From Hysterangium stoloniferum (Eukaryota > Basidiomycota > Agaricomycetes > Hysterangiales > Hysterangiaceae): DNA of 64,000 nucleotides. This document shows positions 9,942 to 21,399 of this stretch, piece after piece. Every line of letters starts with the position of its first letter. Within the stretch, counting starts at the first letter, position 1. The stretch lies in assembly GCA_015178975.1 (NCBI GenBank), contig WHVD01000052.1, positions 1 through 64,000 of the forward strand, given 5' to 3'. The notes beneath the pieces were generated by a model. It saw only the letters and a list, made by a program, of their open reading frames with translations. It was not told where the DNA came from and ran no database searches. Position numbers and translations under genes: made by a program.

Positions 9942-12900
9942 ATGGTGTTCTCCACGTCAATGGCACCGTCTGACCCCGAGTCCTCTAATGATACATCTAA
10001 TTCTTCAACTGAAGAAGCGATTGAATCTTTCAATCTCCTCATCGACATCATGAGTCCGGCAGGATTTGCCAAACTTTTACAAGCACGGGTCAGACATCTC
10101 ATAAAGGCATGGCCTCCGCAACCCTCATCTTCTATCAAGGAGCCCCCCTCCCTTCCTCCGACTAATTCAGATGCATATTTTCCTTCGTTTGAGTCCATTA
10201 GGGCCTTTGCAAACTTTTTCCGACCTCAAGACTCCCCGAGTCCATTGGACACTCCGAACGACGCTGCATCACTCAACGCATTACACGACCATCTCCTCCG
10301 ATTGCAGACCGTCTTCTCGTTTCTTTCTGGACGTGAACTGCAAGCTCTTGTGCGTGATCGGCTGAACGAGGGAGGAAAAGAACGGCCGTTTGCCATTCAG
10401 GGGCTGATGGATGTCATGAGGAATACATCAAACGATGAATCTGCGCAAAAAACGGTGTCTTTTGGTCTTGAAGATGTTGTATTACAAGATAGGAAGGTAT
10501 CGAGTGATGGGGAGCAATCGAAAGGTGCTTATGAGCTTATGGAACGAGTCGCACAACCCAGCACTCCTCTGCTGACGGCTTCGACTTCGAAACGCAAGGC
10601 CCCCCCCGATGAAGAAAGCCCCCCTTCTGTGGCACCTACGAAATCTGCGAGAAAGGGACTTTCGAAAAAGCGCCGACGTCTTGGGAAAAATGAATACCAC
10701 TCTATGGAAGTTGACTCGCCGGTAATACTTCCTTTAACTAATTGCATTATCGATGTGTTTACTAAGAACCTTTATAATATTCCTCTTTTTCTTTATTCAA
10801 AATAGCCGATTGTCCAACTTGACACGGAAAAGTCTGACGTTACAACTACTGATTTGGATACTCCTTTAGCTGCAATTGCTACTGAAACTACCATGACAAT
10901 GGAAATAGTGACAGTTGAAACTCCTCATAATGACCCCTCTCAAGTGTCCGGGCACTCGAACCGTTAGTTTTTCTTCTAATCCTGTCTCTATGCGAAGTCG
11001 ACTGATTTTATTCATTTTCTCTTAAAAAAATGCATTTATAATCAAACGCTACTCCTACCTGTTTAGAGCAGCAGATTATCATTCCTCCGGTATCATATTC
11101 TGCACCAGCATCCCACCCTGACGGTAATTTAGCAGCCCCTGAGGGTCTCTCACCAGACAGTACAATCCTCTCGCCTGTTTCCTCAAAGGTTGCTCCAAAA
11201 AAACCAGACAGTGAGGAAGAGGATGAAGGGCTGGTTGTGACGTTAATTGTCGAGCCAACCACAAGTTCCACCGAGACGAAGGGATTCCCGGCAACCCCAC
11301 CGCGGGAGGAATCGGACCCATCGTTAGGAAGTGAGCCCTCAACCAATAATTTGCCCCCTGATGCGTTTGGGAGCACATCAAATTCACCCTTGGTCGACAA
11401 ACCTCCAAAGGCGCAGAAAAAGCCTTCGCGCAGAAAACCTTTTCAACCATCACCATCAATATCCTCCCCACCCGAGTCCCACGGCACGCGACAAGAAGTC
11501 AACCGCAGGCTTACGCGTTCAGCCGCCGGAGTTGCTCATTCGAAGTTCAAGAAATTAAAGCCCCCGGCTGCTGTTGGTAATGGTGATAAACGGCGTTCGA
11601 AACGAATTGCAAGGGCAACGCGGTCTTCTAAGCGAATTGTTACGCCGTGCCCACCGTGGCCTTCACCGCCACCCCCATCATTACCTCCATCACCTAAACC
11701 TGAACTTGAGCCTCAATTCTCTGTGGCCGAACCTTCCGTGAGTAAACATTCCAGAGATCAGCTTTCAACGGCCGAACCTTCGATTGCGGTGACTTCCATG
11801 ACGGAGTCTTTGATTGTCCAACCTTCCATGGCAGAACCTTTGAGTGCGGAACTTTCAATTGAGGAACCTTCGAATGAAGAACCTTTTTCAACTGCAAAAC
11901 CTTCCACAGCTGACCCTTCCGCCGCTGACTCTCCCGCCGCCGACTCTCCCGCCGCCGACTCTCCCGCCGCCGACTCTCCCGCCGCCGACTCTCCCGCCGC
12001 CGACTCTCCCGCCGCTGACTCCCCCGCCGCTGACCCTTCCGCCGCTGACCCTCCTGCTGCTGACCCTGACCCTTCGATCGCTAGACCCACGTCGATTGAA
12101 CCTGGTAGAGTAGATCAGGAGCAGGACATCCCTCCTGATTTTCCTCCCAGTCCTGCGCTGTCGATTCACCCCGACATACCAGAGGCAGAACTTAGCCATC
12201 ACTCGGGATCATCGAAGTTTTCTCCACCTCCTTCGCCACTTCATGATTTCGAGAATCGAGCGCCGTCCCCGCCTGGCCCAGTTTTACGTGCTGTCGACTG
12301 GTCGAACGGGGACCGTTCTGTTAACATCAGCTCAGATATTGACGAGGTTGACGAGGTTGATGATGATGTCCTAGACGATTTCCTCGAAAAAAACACTCAT
12401 GGTCATTTGGATTGGAAACGTAATATTGATCATAGTTCATATGGCCCGGATGGGGGCGCGAATGGATCCGCCTCTGAGGGTACAGGTGAACAAAAGCTTT
12501 TTCTACGTCTTCCCGCCCCCAGACATGTCGAAGATCTTCCTGAAACGCACATTTCTTCCATACAAGACCCGCCCGTTCCGCCATTTTCATCATATAACAT
12601 TTCTCTTCGATCCCAGAATGGTATGAACCATTACAATCACAATGTGAGTAATCATGGTGCACCACCACCTCATAGTCAGGGAGTGCCACGTGGCCCGCCA
12701 AATCGTTTCGATCGCAACCACCCCATGCGATACAATCCTCAAATGCATGGTAGTTCTGTTCCACCACCAATTCCCCCTCCTTCGGGCCCTCGCCCCTCGC
12801 CCTTTCCACGTGCCCGACAGTATCCCCACTCACATCAACCTGGTCCTCCTACATTTCCTCCTCCTGTGGCTCCTCCGCATGGATACCGATCTCTTCGTCT

Positions 12901-13840
12901 AGGGCAGCCTCCACAGGGCCCCCCCGGCCAGCGTCCCTCTAGACCTCTTGGGCCCGGTCCGCCAGAACAACATGGACAAGCCCACTATCCACCTCCTAAC
13001 CCGTATCCACCTCCTTATCACCGCGGACCTTGGTTTGGTGCTATGTTTTATGTTCCAGTGAGCGGCCCCCATCAGTTCAGAACATCTCCCCATGGGCCCC
13101 CCTCTCATCACACACAACATCATCCGCATGTTCCTCCACTTGTGCACCATCCTGCCCCCCCTCCCCCTCCGGGCCCATTTGGTCATCCACAGCGTGCGGG
13201 GCCACCAGTCCCACCTGCTAACGCACAACCGCAGCAGAATCCGCCACATCACCCTCATCCCCACCCTCATCCCCACCACACCAATAGTGCACCTCTCCTT
13301 CATCCAGGTCTGAATATGCCATCCATCGGTCCTCCTGTCCACCCTGGGGCTAATCGTCGCGCCCAATCACCCATTGTAAAACCCCCTGAAGGTCCGAAAA
13401 GGATATTTTCAAAAAAACCGGTCGAAGAGGAGGTGGATGAAGTGGCTAGCCCCTCAATAGTAGAGGAGGATGATCCTAATGTACAGTACACGGACGATGT
13501 AGGTGTTAAGGAATCGCCGGTGGTGAAGAGACGTTGTTTCAATTGTCGATCCTCGGAAGCTCCCAGCTGACGAAAGTCGAAACTTAACGTTGGTAAGATT
13601 GTGAGTCTCTTATTTTTTTTGTCTTTTCTTTTAAAAGGACATCGCATTAATTTATTCATCCCCGTATCTCGCTAGTTATGCAACAATTGTGGTATTTATG
13701 AATCTACACATATGACCTCTCGCCCCCTCCAAACACGCCCCCGCCGTTCGATTGTAGAGATAATTGCAGGACGAAAGCGTAAGAAAACCAAAAGGGTTCC
13801 CCTAGGTTATCCGTCTCCCATCGGTGCCGGTGAAATATGA
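9942..13840 (+). CDS. GATA-type zinc-finger protein, four exons, with in-frame TGA at the finger's Trp
   Basis: Proposed exons are 9942-10721, 10806-10962, 11067-13600 and 13676-13840; all three introns are GT-AG (84, 104 and 75 bp) and keep frame. The product to the TGA at 13568-13570 is 1146 residues; reading through it gives about 1211. The N-terminal part is unfamiliar, with a basic patch KKRRRLGK near residue 245. Next come a Ser/Pro/Glu-rich region, a PAADS repeat, an acidic stretch, then a long Pro/His-rich region. The C terminus has CFNC (1136-1139), then after the intron LCNNCGIYESTH and RP: the GATA finger, a DNA-binding C4 zinc knuckle of transcription factors. The loop is 19 residues, one or two longer than usual. 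The stop replaces the invariant Trp (expected TGG), leaving half a finger. Either the gene is a recent pseudogene or allele, TGA is recoded, or the base is wrong. Start 9942 is the first ATG; 9960 is possible. Confidence 0.75.
11921..12070 (+). repeat. 15-bp coding minisatellite (PAADS repeat)
   Basis: About ten tandem 15-bp units (GCCGCCGACTCTCCC and variants) inside exon 3 encode Pro-Ala-Ala-Asp-Ser/Pro. The central copies are identical at the DNA level, so the number of units is probably variable between strains. The region lies in a disordered acidic/proline-rich segment. Confidence 0.85.
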
Positions 13841-15260
13841 TGGGAGGGAAGGAGATTCATAACAATGTGACAGTCTTAATTTTATGGTCTTAGTGCGGGA
13901 GTAGCGATATTTTGACTTTATGACAGTAAACGCCATTCGGTAGGTACATAGTCACACTTGTTGACTGTTGTATCATACGTACTCGATAATTAAGAGCAGA
14001 GAATGTACCTTTCAAGGAAGGTAAAACGTTCCTGGATCGCGGGAAATTACATAGAATACATCAGCTCGTGTCATAAATATGTCTGATTGCATCACACGCA
14101 ACCAGAGATGAGTGTTCAGGTTATATCAATTTTTCTTTGACCCCGCCCAACAGTAGTACATAGTGATTCTGGTAAGTTTGACACTCGCGATGTAAGTGGA
14201 GTAAGCCTATTTGTAAAACGCTTGAATTCTTTAAAGGTCCGAATTCTGGGCAACTGCCAGTCTGAAGCTTCATATAGTTATTGATTGGTGACCGAGCAGA
14301 TATTGTAACCGGGCAGGGAGACAAGGGAATTACTGTCCGCTATGTTCATTTAAACTATCGGGCTCGATATAATTTGTGCAGGCTGTCGACAACTCGTCGA
14401 CGAGCCTGCACCATACTAGGTACGCCACCTTACTGTAACATCTGGAATCGGAACCCTCCGGCCTACTATTTAATAATATATGAATTCGAACCTTCCATTC
14501 CTGCAATATAATCGTGATCACCGATCTCAAGCTGCCAGTGCGGTTGACTGTCAAGTGCAGGAATGGCCAATCGGTTGCAAGACTAGTATCTGCTGCAGGC
14601 ACAGAGAGACACTAGAATGAGCGATGGGGAATAAAACCACTACTGTATTCAAAATCCACATGTAGATAATATATACAAGTGGGAAACAATGGGAGGTGAG
14701 AACAATAGGACCAACTATTACCAAATCACGGTGTAGGGAGTTACACTCCCTTACAATGGTAGGTTATGGACCTTTTAATCTTTGTAATACAACAGCCTGC
14801 ACCTTAGTACAAATGTATATTTAAGCAAGCTCAAGAGTAATTCAATAGAGTAATTCATTTTCAAATAGAATACTGGCCACGTCAGTAGTCGCTGGGTAGA
14901 ATGCCTGTTCCGGGTTGCTACTTATGGTGCGGATAGTGCGGACAGACAAAGGAGCTCCACGCCTCGTGCCATTGCATGGAGAAACAGAGGGCATTAATTA
15001 TACAGCCACACGAATTTACATCAGCCTTTCAATTCAACATGACTGAACATGGAGCGGACTAATTCCGTTAGTACGTGTTCTTTGTAATGGGAATGTTTCC
15101 CCTTTTAAGCTCCGCCATCGTGGAGTCAGCTCCCGCCGCCTTTTGTCTCTTGCCACCATCGTCTGAGTGGCCGGCCCTCAAGGATTGCTCAGGCTTTCCT
15201 TGATTAATTTTCTTTTTCCCGCCATCCCACCCTTTCCTGCTCCTTTATTGCCCTAAAACT
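13841..15260. other. Intergenic; no gene recognised
   Basis: Downstream of the GATA gene. Only short frames are present and no motif or repeat was recognised. Confidence 0.45.
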
Positions 15261-15269
15261 CGTAGTTTA

Positions 15270-15485
15270 GATTGATTTTTCATGTATTTACTATTAGTTT
15301 GGCATACTGTTGGGGCTCACTCATGTCCCCATCAACATGTTTTGCGCAATGGAGCCTGTGGCCCCTGGATTCGCGTCCACCGGGGGGGTCCACTCACCCA
15401 AACATGGACAAAGAGAAAGACATTGAAAGTCCCTGTAGAATCAAATCTGAGCCACACCCTGAGTGGTGTTTTTAAGTTAACTTGA
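15270..15485 (+). repeat. Dispersed repeat of unknown type, CpG-rich copy
   Basis: The block around 15335-15420 (CAATGGAGCCTGTGGCCCCT) recurs at 27510-27600. At several places this copy has CG where the other has CA or TG. No protein family was recognised in either. Confidence 0.55.
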
Positions 15486-15489
15486 ACCG

Positions 15490-16041
15490 CTTTTGGATGA
15501 ACCCCAAGAAACTTGTGTCATACGACTTGAAATAAAAGCTTTTCTACTGATATGATGTACACTTGTGATCTGACAAGTATTTTGATGTCTGGTTCTGCTT
15601 ATGGTTGAACAATGTGTGCCTACATCTTGCAATAACAAAAATATCCTGCACAGACATGTATATCCCGCTTTCTGAGACATGATTCAGTAGCCCTGTGTCT
15701 GATCGCCCTCAGCCCCATATCCTAAATATTGATAGGACTGAGAGTATTCCCGCCGAGGCTCGAAGTATTCATAAAACATAAAACATCCCCTATGACCTCA
15801 AAAGAATAGTCGATGATACACCTAGAGGTCTATTCTCGAACACAAGCTTTACCTACCGGATTTCGACGGCCCACCTTTTCTTGTGTCCGCCGACGTCTGG
15901 ATGGCCTTGCTAAATTGCGCAGTTTCCAATGTAATCAGGGAGCGTGTGTCAAACAGTCAAAGAGAGTCATGTTTTCGTTAATTTCGCCCCATGTGTCTAG
16001 ATTGTAGTCACGAACTCCGGCGAGGCACGTTAATTGCGCCC
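15490..16041. other. No recognisable gene
   Basis: Unassigned sequence up to the inner edge of the right inverted-repeat arm. Confidence 0.4.
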
Positions 16042-17709
16042 CGACACTCAGCGGAGTTGGAAATTTCAAGCAAGATTGGGACAATATGCAGTTAGCCGGT
16101 CGAGCACTGATTTCTCACGCATTTTCATAAATGACGACCTTTCATCTCACCGTCAGACCAGAGATCGAATACTTCTACACCATATTGATATTGTGTGCAA
16201 AACTACTATCAAGGCATACTCTTTAGAGGACCCAGGTCGGGGTCAGTTCTTAACTCAAAGCTTTCCCTGTCGCTATTGAAGTTTATTGTACGTCTTTATG
16301 ACTATATTTATGATCGAATTACCAATGTGATATTTCTGTGCCCTATTCTCCAATTTATAAGGATGATTCGATACTTGAGCAAGTCTATATAGTACCTAGG
16401 TTCGGACAGTCCTAATATTCTGGCGGATGACGGTAAAATATACTTTCATATTCAACAAACAAAAAAGTACTCTCTTAATTTGAGCATTATATGATTAATC
16501 GCGGCCACAATGTTTCGGGACACAAAGGATTCCATGAGCCCTGAAAAGCCGTAGACCCTTCGTTTGGTCACTCATAGTCGTTATCTAAGCGCAGGATTGA
16601 GATCAGAAAGCGATATACGTCGGATACTATCATTTATGGATAAGTGTATTTCGTATGACGTTCTATATGAGGGATACACTTAGTCCAGAGAAGGTCAACC
16701 AGACTTCTCCTGCCGAGCTTGACGTAGAATATTCGTAGCACGTCATTTCAAGTCCGTGGTAATCTATATATACATACAAACAGCTAAATGTTAATAATGC
16801 TATTGCGTGTGCCCAAGAAGGGTATAACTAAAGCGCTAATTAAAGCCAAGAACCTGTTGCAAGCACACGATGGGCTTTCATGCGGGTGAAGGTGATCCTG
16901 GACTTTCATTATAACAATACGATCCGCACTCAAACTCCCCAGTCGCCTTATTCGGCTATTAAAGGTGATCATGAGGGATTGGCAGCCGAAGCAGGAAGGC
17001 GAACAGCGCCGTGGGCATATACGTTCTGGGTCTCGGTCTGGGTCCCAGGGTCACTCCCAATCCCAATTCTCCACTCCGCCACACACCACTTTGTATCCCG
17101 ATTCCGCCACTCCCTCACTCCCTCACCTTCATCCATTCAGGGCGTCCCCCTCCAGTCCACACAAGGTCCTGGCGGATTAAATACCGGTCACATCGTTGAT
17201 CCATGGGAGTACTTGACATCAGGAAACACTAGTATATAACCATTAATTTCTCTGATGGAATTCTGAAATAATATCGATAAAGTACATGACAATGATGAAA
17301 CCTTTCTCATTTATTCATTAAGCAATTGCCGAAGTCCGGCCCTCTCCCGGCGATCTCACCAGTGATTACCGGAAGACGCCGAAAAGTCTATTTGTGATCC
17401 CTCGTGGTTGCTCCTGTCATTTTTGAGTGTTTAATTAAAGCTCCAAAAACGAAGAACCTGTTGAAAATATATGATGGGTTTTCATGTGGGTGAAGGGAGT
17501 GACAAAAGAGTCCCCTTCTAGCACACAACCGATGACTAAGCTACTGTAAAGTGGTACCTAGCCGATTGTCCATCAAACAAATCGAATATCCATCTGATAA
17601 TATACGATTACCTAAAAAATGAGCACAGAAAGCCTGTTAGCATCCTCAGTGGCTTGCAACATATACCAATAAATCCCAACAGAACCATCAGAGATGTTTG
17701 CAGTTTAGA
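16042..17709. repeat. Large inverted repeat, right arm (1.67 kb)
   Basis: Reverse complement of 7223-8891 at about 99.7% identity. The 7150-bp spacer between the arms contains the GATA gene. Immediately outside lies AT-rich sequence and then, 590 bp on, the DIRS-like RT fossil, which also reads outward. Confidence 0.9.
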
Positions 17710-18249
17710 AATGCAAGATCAACAATAAAGTCACCTCTTGGAAGCCTGTCGTCAAATAGGCTCACTGGGTCCGGGTCACATAGTTGATAGGACCACAGTG
17801 TATTGCTTGATGAACTAGCAAACAGTCTACATAGCAGGCAGGATACAGTAAGGAAAGATAAGGCAAACTACCTAGGCTATATATGCTGTGATCACATGCC
17901 AAGAACAAAAGGGATGGAACAATAAGAGTGGAACAAAAAGAGAATGTATAAGACTGGGGCACCAGGCTTACACCTTTTCAACCCCTTTCCGAATTCTTGG
18001 TGTCAGACTGGCTCTTGATTCAGCTGAATATTTTTTAAGATGATTTGGAAATCAGTGGAATTTTGGAAAGCTTCCTCAGGCTTCACAGGCTGTGAGGACT
18101 ACAGCATGAGTAACTAAGACAAGTAAAGGCTTCAGCTCAAGCATGGTGGCAGTCAACTGAAGCCATAAGCATGGAATCTGAGGCCTTTAAGGAAAAGTGA
18201 ATACAACCTCTCAAACTCAAATAGATTACTAAAGACATATGCATGGCCT
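17710..18249. other. CpG-poor sequence between arm and RT fossil
   Basis: No gene recognised. The last part probably belongs to the upstream portion of the DIRS-like element, since coding similarity continues into it from the right. Confidence 0.35.
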
Positions 18250-18985
18250 GTGGCATCATCCGTTAACAACAGAATTCCTGATTCTGAAGCCTCCATTGTA
18301 TATGAATCCTTTGAAGTGGCCCTCTGGGTTGTTTGGGAATTTGGTTCTGGCACACTCTTCGCCAAACTTGATCTCAAAGGGGCTTTTCATCATATCCCTG
18401 TGGCCCCATCACAGTGGCACCTCCTTGGCTTCCACTTGGCTTCTAATTTCTCTCACATGATTGTATTCATTTTCGGCTTGCATTTCACACCCTATAGGTG
18501 TAACCTTTTCACTGAAGCTTTACACTGGATTATTGTGCATCACATTACAGTTGCTCTTTGCCACTACTTAGATGATTTCCTGCCCATATTTAAATCGGGG
18601 AAGTCACTGCAGGCTGCTAATGCAACCATTGACTGGTGCCAAGTCCTTGGCAACCAACTCAGCCTCTCATTTCAGCATGCAAAGACTATTTAGCCATATA
18701 CAATCTTGGAGTATCTTGGCTTGGAAATATACACCATTGCCATGGAAGCATGTTTACCTGCTGATAAATTGGCTTATCTCCATCAGATACTGGATGATAC
18801 TCTTACCACTTCAACCTTCACTTCAAAGCAAATACAAGACCTTGTTGGATTCCTTCAATTTTCTTCCCAAGTTATCCCCCATGTCTATACCCTTATACAG
18901 CATCTTATTGACTTCTCCACCTCATTCACCTCTCATTTTCCCCATTGCTGGATGCCTGGCCATGCTCATGCTGATATTTGATAGT
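18250..18985 (+). mobile_element. DIRS-like (tyrosine-recombinase type) retroelement fossil: RT domain
   Basis: Plus-strand frames encode the RT palm of the DIRS-like group: FAKLDLKGAFHHIPV, then PSQWHLLGF, the HYLDDFL catalytic block, and further on EYLGLEIYTIAMEACLPADK. The order and spacing fit this group rather than Ty3 or LINE RTs. It is broken in a few places and lacks recognisable gag, recombinase and ends. CpG is scarce, so it is probably old. Confidence 0.6.
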
Positions 18986-19084
18986 GGTCCACATTCTCCC
19001 ATGCATGGAATGGTATCTCCATAATTCAGCCATCCATTCCAGTGGTTCATGTATTAGTGATGCTGTTAAGAACTAAGGAGTCTA

Positions 19085-19330
19085 AAGACAAAGGGAGAGT
19101 GATGTAAGAGGACCAATGGTTATTTCATACTTAACTGAGAGGTCTGGTCCTACAAAACAAGTGGATCTTGGGCTCAACTCATGTGTTGCATCCTTGCACA
19201 AACTGTTAAGGTGCTTTGGTGTCTCAGACAGAGAGGATAGTATGGTGGAGACTAAAGACAACATTTTGTGGAGGGATGAAGTACTAAGAGTTATGCAGGT
19301 AAGAGTCATAGCTTGCCAACAACAATGTCT
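19085..19330. repeat. Dispersed repeat, copy 1
   Basis: The region around GGTCTGGTCCTACAAAACAA and the following 150 bases recurs in diverged form at 20720-20920, and a weaker partial echo is at about 19520-19600. Non-coding; family unknown. Confidence 0.45.
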
Positions 19331-20289
19331 TCCAGAGTATTAAGAGAACAGTAAAGAGGACTAAAACAAGAGGGTAATCTAAGCTGATATTTGAACTGGA
19401 GAAACTATAGAATATATGAGGGGGTCTTTATACAAAGGTATGACAGATGATTGGAAGGCTGGTCAAGGAAGCAAGAAGTCATGATGGGTCAAAGTGTTAA
19501 GAACAAAACTGACTGATGTCGGTTGGCTGACAGGGACTGATCAGAAGGACTTGGCTTCAGCTTATGTGCTGTGCCCTCGCAAATGTCCGTTGAGTGTCCT
19601 TAAATTTCGGGCGGGCGGAGACTAATCCTAATGAGTTCCTTTCGGCAAGATACCAATCGGGACTGAGGGATAAGTTGAGTGTCAGGCTAAGGGGTCGGGG
19701 ACCGAATGGGGGCAAGTGCACGTGAAGGTGGATGAGGGGATTCTTAGTACAAGACTGCTAGAGGCGTAAGAGGGTATTCTGAGTCAATATTCTGATTGCC
19801 TAGTAACTACAACTGCAGTGGGTTCATATACAAGTATCAAGTGTCTAGAAAATACTAACTAAGAGAAGAGCAGAACAGGGTATTGACAATAAGCTCGACT
19901 AGGAATGGGAAGTTTATGATTAGTTCGGAGGCTGATGATAACCGAGAGCGGAATTACGGTAAAAGGAAATAGTTTGAGGACTACAAATATAGATAGACAT
20001 ATGTGAAACATAGGATAGAACGGATCAACATAATAAAAGGGATGTATCAAAAGTTTAACCAGATAGTACAAGTATATTTTGACGTGGGCATAAATGGAGT
20101 TTGATAACCACGAAAGCATACATCAGCATCGGGGGCGATGGTTTCTGATGTGGTGACTTGAGTGATAACTTGAATCGTCGATAGGTGGCGATAACCTCAG
20201 GGCCAAATGGCTACGACACAGTCGTAACACAAAGTGGGAAAAGGAACAAGGATCAAACTAAGACTAAATGTGATGAAACACAAGTATTC
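19331..20289. other. No recognisable gene
   Basis: Unassigned sequence; the part from about 19500 to 20180 contains more CpG than its surroundings. Confidence 0.35.
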
Positions 20290-20715
20290 TTGACAATATT
20301 CTTCAGTGATATTCCCCCACTCTGCTGATGCCCACTCCCATAATTCCCAAACTCCCTTAGCTGATACCTCATAATCCAAAATCTGCTTTTTCAAGGTAGT
20401 CCAGAGATGTTCAATGGGATTGAGGTCTGGGGATTGTGCTGGCCAGTCCATAACAGTAATATTTTGGTCTTCAAACCATTTCTGAGCAATTTTTGAGGTA
20501 TGCTTGGGATCATTGTCATGTTGGAATTAATTCCCCATCCATAATTTCCAATTTCCCAATGCTTCCCTGAAGATTATGCTGAAAAATGCTCACATACTGA
20601 GTGGAATCCCCTCAACCTAATGAACAATTCCAGGACCATTCCACCCCATGCAACCCCAAACCATGATGCTACCTCCCCCAAATTTGAGGGTTGCTTCCAC
20701 CTCCCTGTGTTAGAT
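20290..20715 (-). mobile_element. Tc1-like transposase, C-terminal fragment
   Basis: Read on the minus strand from 20715: LKFGGGSIMVWGCMGWNGPG, then QHDNDPKHTSKIAQ and WPAQSPDLNPIEHLW, then LKKQILDYEV. The second Asp and the Glu of the DDE triad are present, 34 residues apart (DD34E, the Tc1 signature). The first catalytic Asp and the DNA-binding domain are absent, there are frame breaks near 20530-20620, and the 3' end is lost. Dead fragment. Confidence 0.8.
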
Positions 20716-20719
20716 CTAA

Positions 20720-20920
20720 GCTAAAAGGGAGAAGGGGGGGCTCTATTCAGGGTGACTGATGATAGAAATCATACAAGTCAGGAGGTCTGACTCTATAAAA
20801 CATAGTGGAGCTTGGCATCAAGTTATGTGTTGTGCCCTTGTACAAAGTGTTAGGGTGCTCCAGTATTTCAAACAGAGTAGATAGTATGATAGAGACAGAG
20901 ATCAACAATTAGCTCAATTA
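20720..20920. repeat. Dispersed repeat, copy 2
   Basis: Diverged copy of 19085-19330, abutting the truncated Tc1 fragment. Confidence 0.45.
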
Positions 20921-21399
20921 ACCAGAGGGCCAAATTACTAACAGTTGTGAGGCAAAGGTCACCCAATATGCTAGGTGATGTCAGGTGATGTTGCTGTGTT
21001 GACAGGTCAACATTGATTAATTCTCTTGGTTGAGACTCAGTTGGGAGGGATACTAGACAGACATCACTAGGTGGCAGCAGACTAGTCTTGAATCCTCAAG
21101 CTTCAGAAGGGACTCACAGTTCTCAAGGGTGTATTACCTTGGATATGTACTTTCTCATTAGAATCTTCTGCTGTCACCAAACTTGTCCAATTTGGAGACA
21201 TTCCCTATTCTCATTGGGGGGTATTAAAAGGTCTCACAAACCAGCTTGAACCTCTTCAGGGGAGACAACACAAAAGCTGTGATGATAATTATATGGTATG
21301 CATTATGGTAGATTCTGGCCAGGGTGGCTTTGAAGTAAATACAGCAACAAAATTATAGGTGTTGATTAACAATAAAATGGTTGGTGCATAAAGAGTAGC

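Noticed and set aside
11758-12202. Minus-strand Gly/Ser- or Gly/Arg-rich frames opposite the GATA gene
   Set aside because: Shadows of the 15-bp coding repeat and proline-rich codons on the plus strand.
13568-13570. Genome-wide reassignment of TGA to Trp
   Set aside because: The 1.9-kb-residue Helitron frame and other recognised proteins use TGG for Trp, and TGA behaves as a stop elsewhere; a single site is not evidence for a code change.
7223-17709. A single giant TIR transposon carrying the GATA gene
   Set aside because: Kept only as one option: the outer flanks show no target duplication and no transposase was recognised between the arms.
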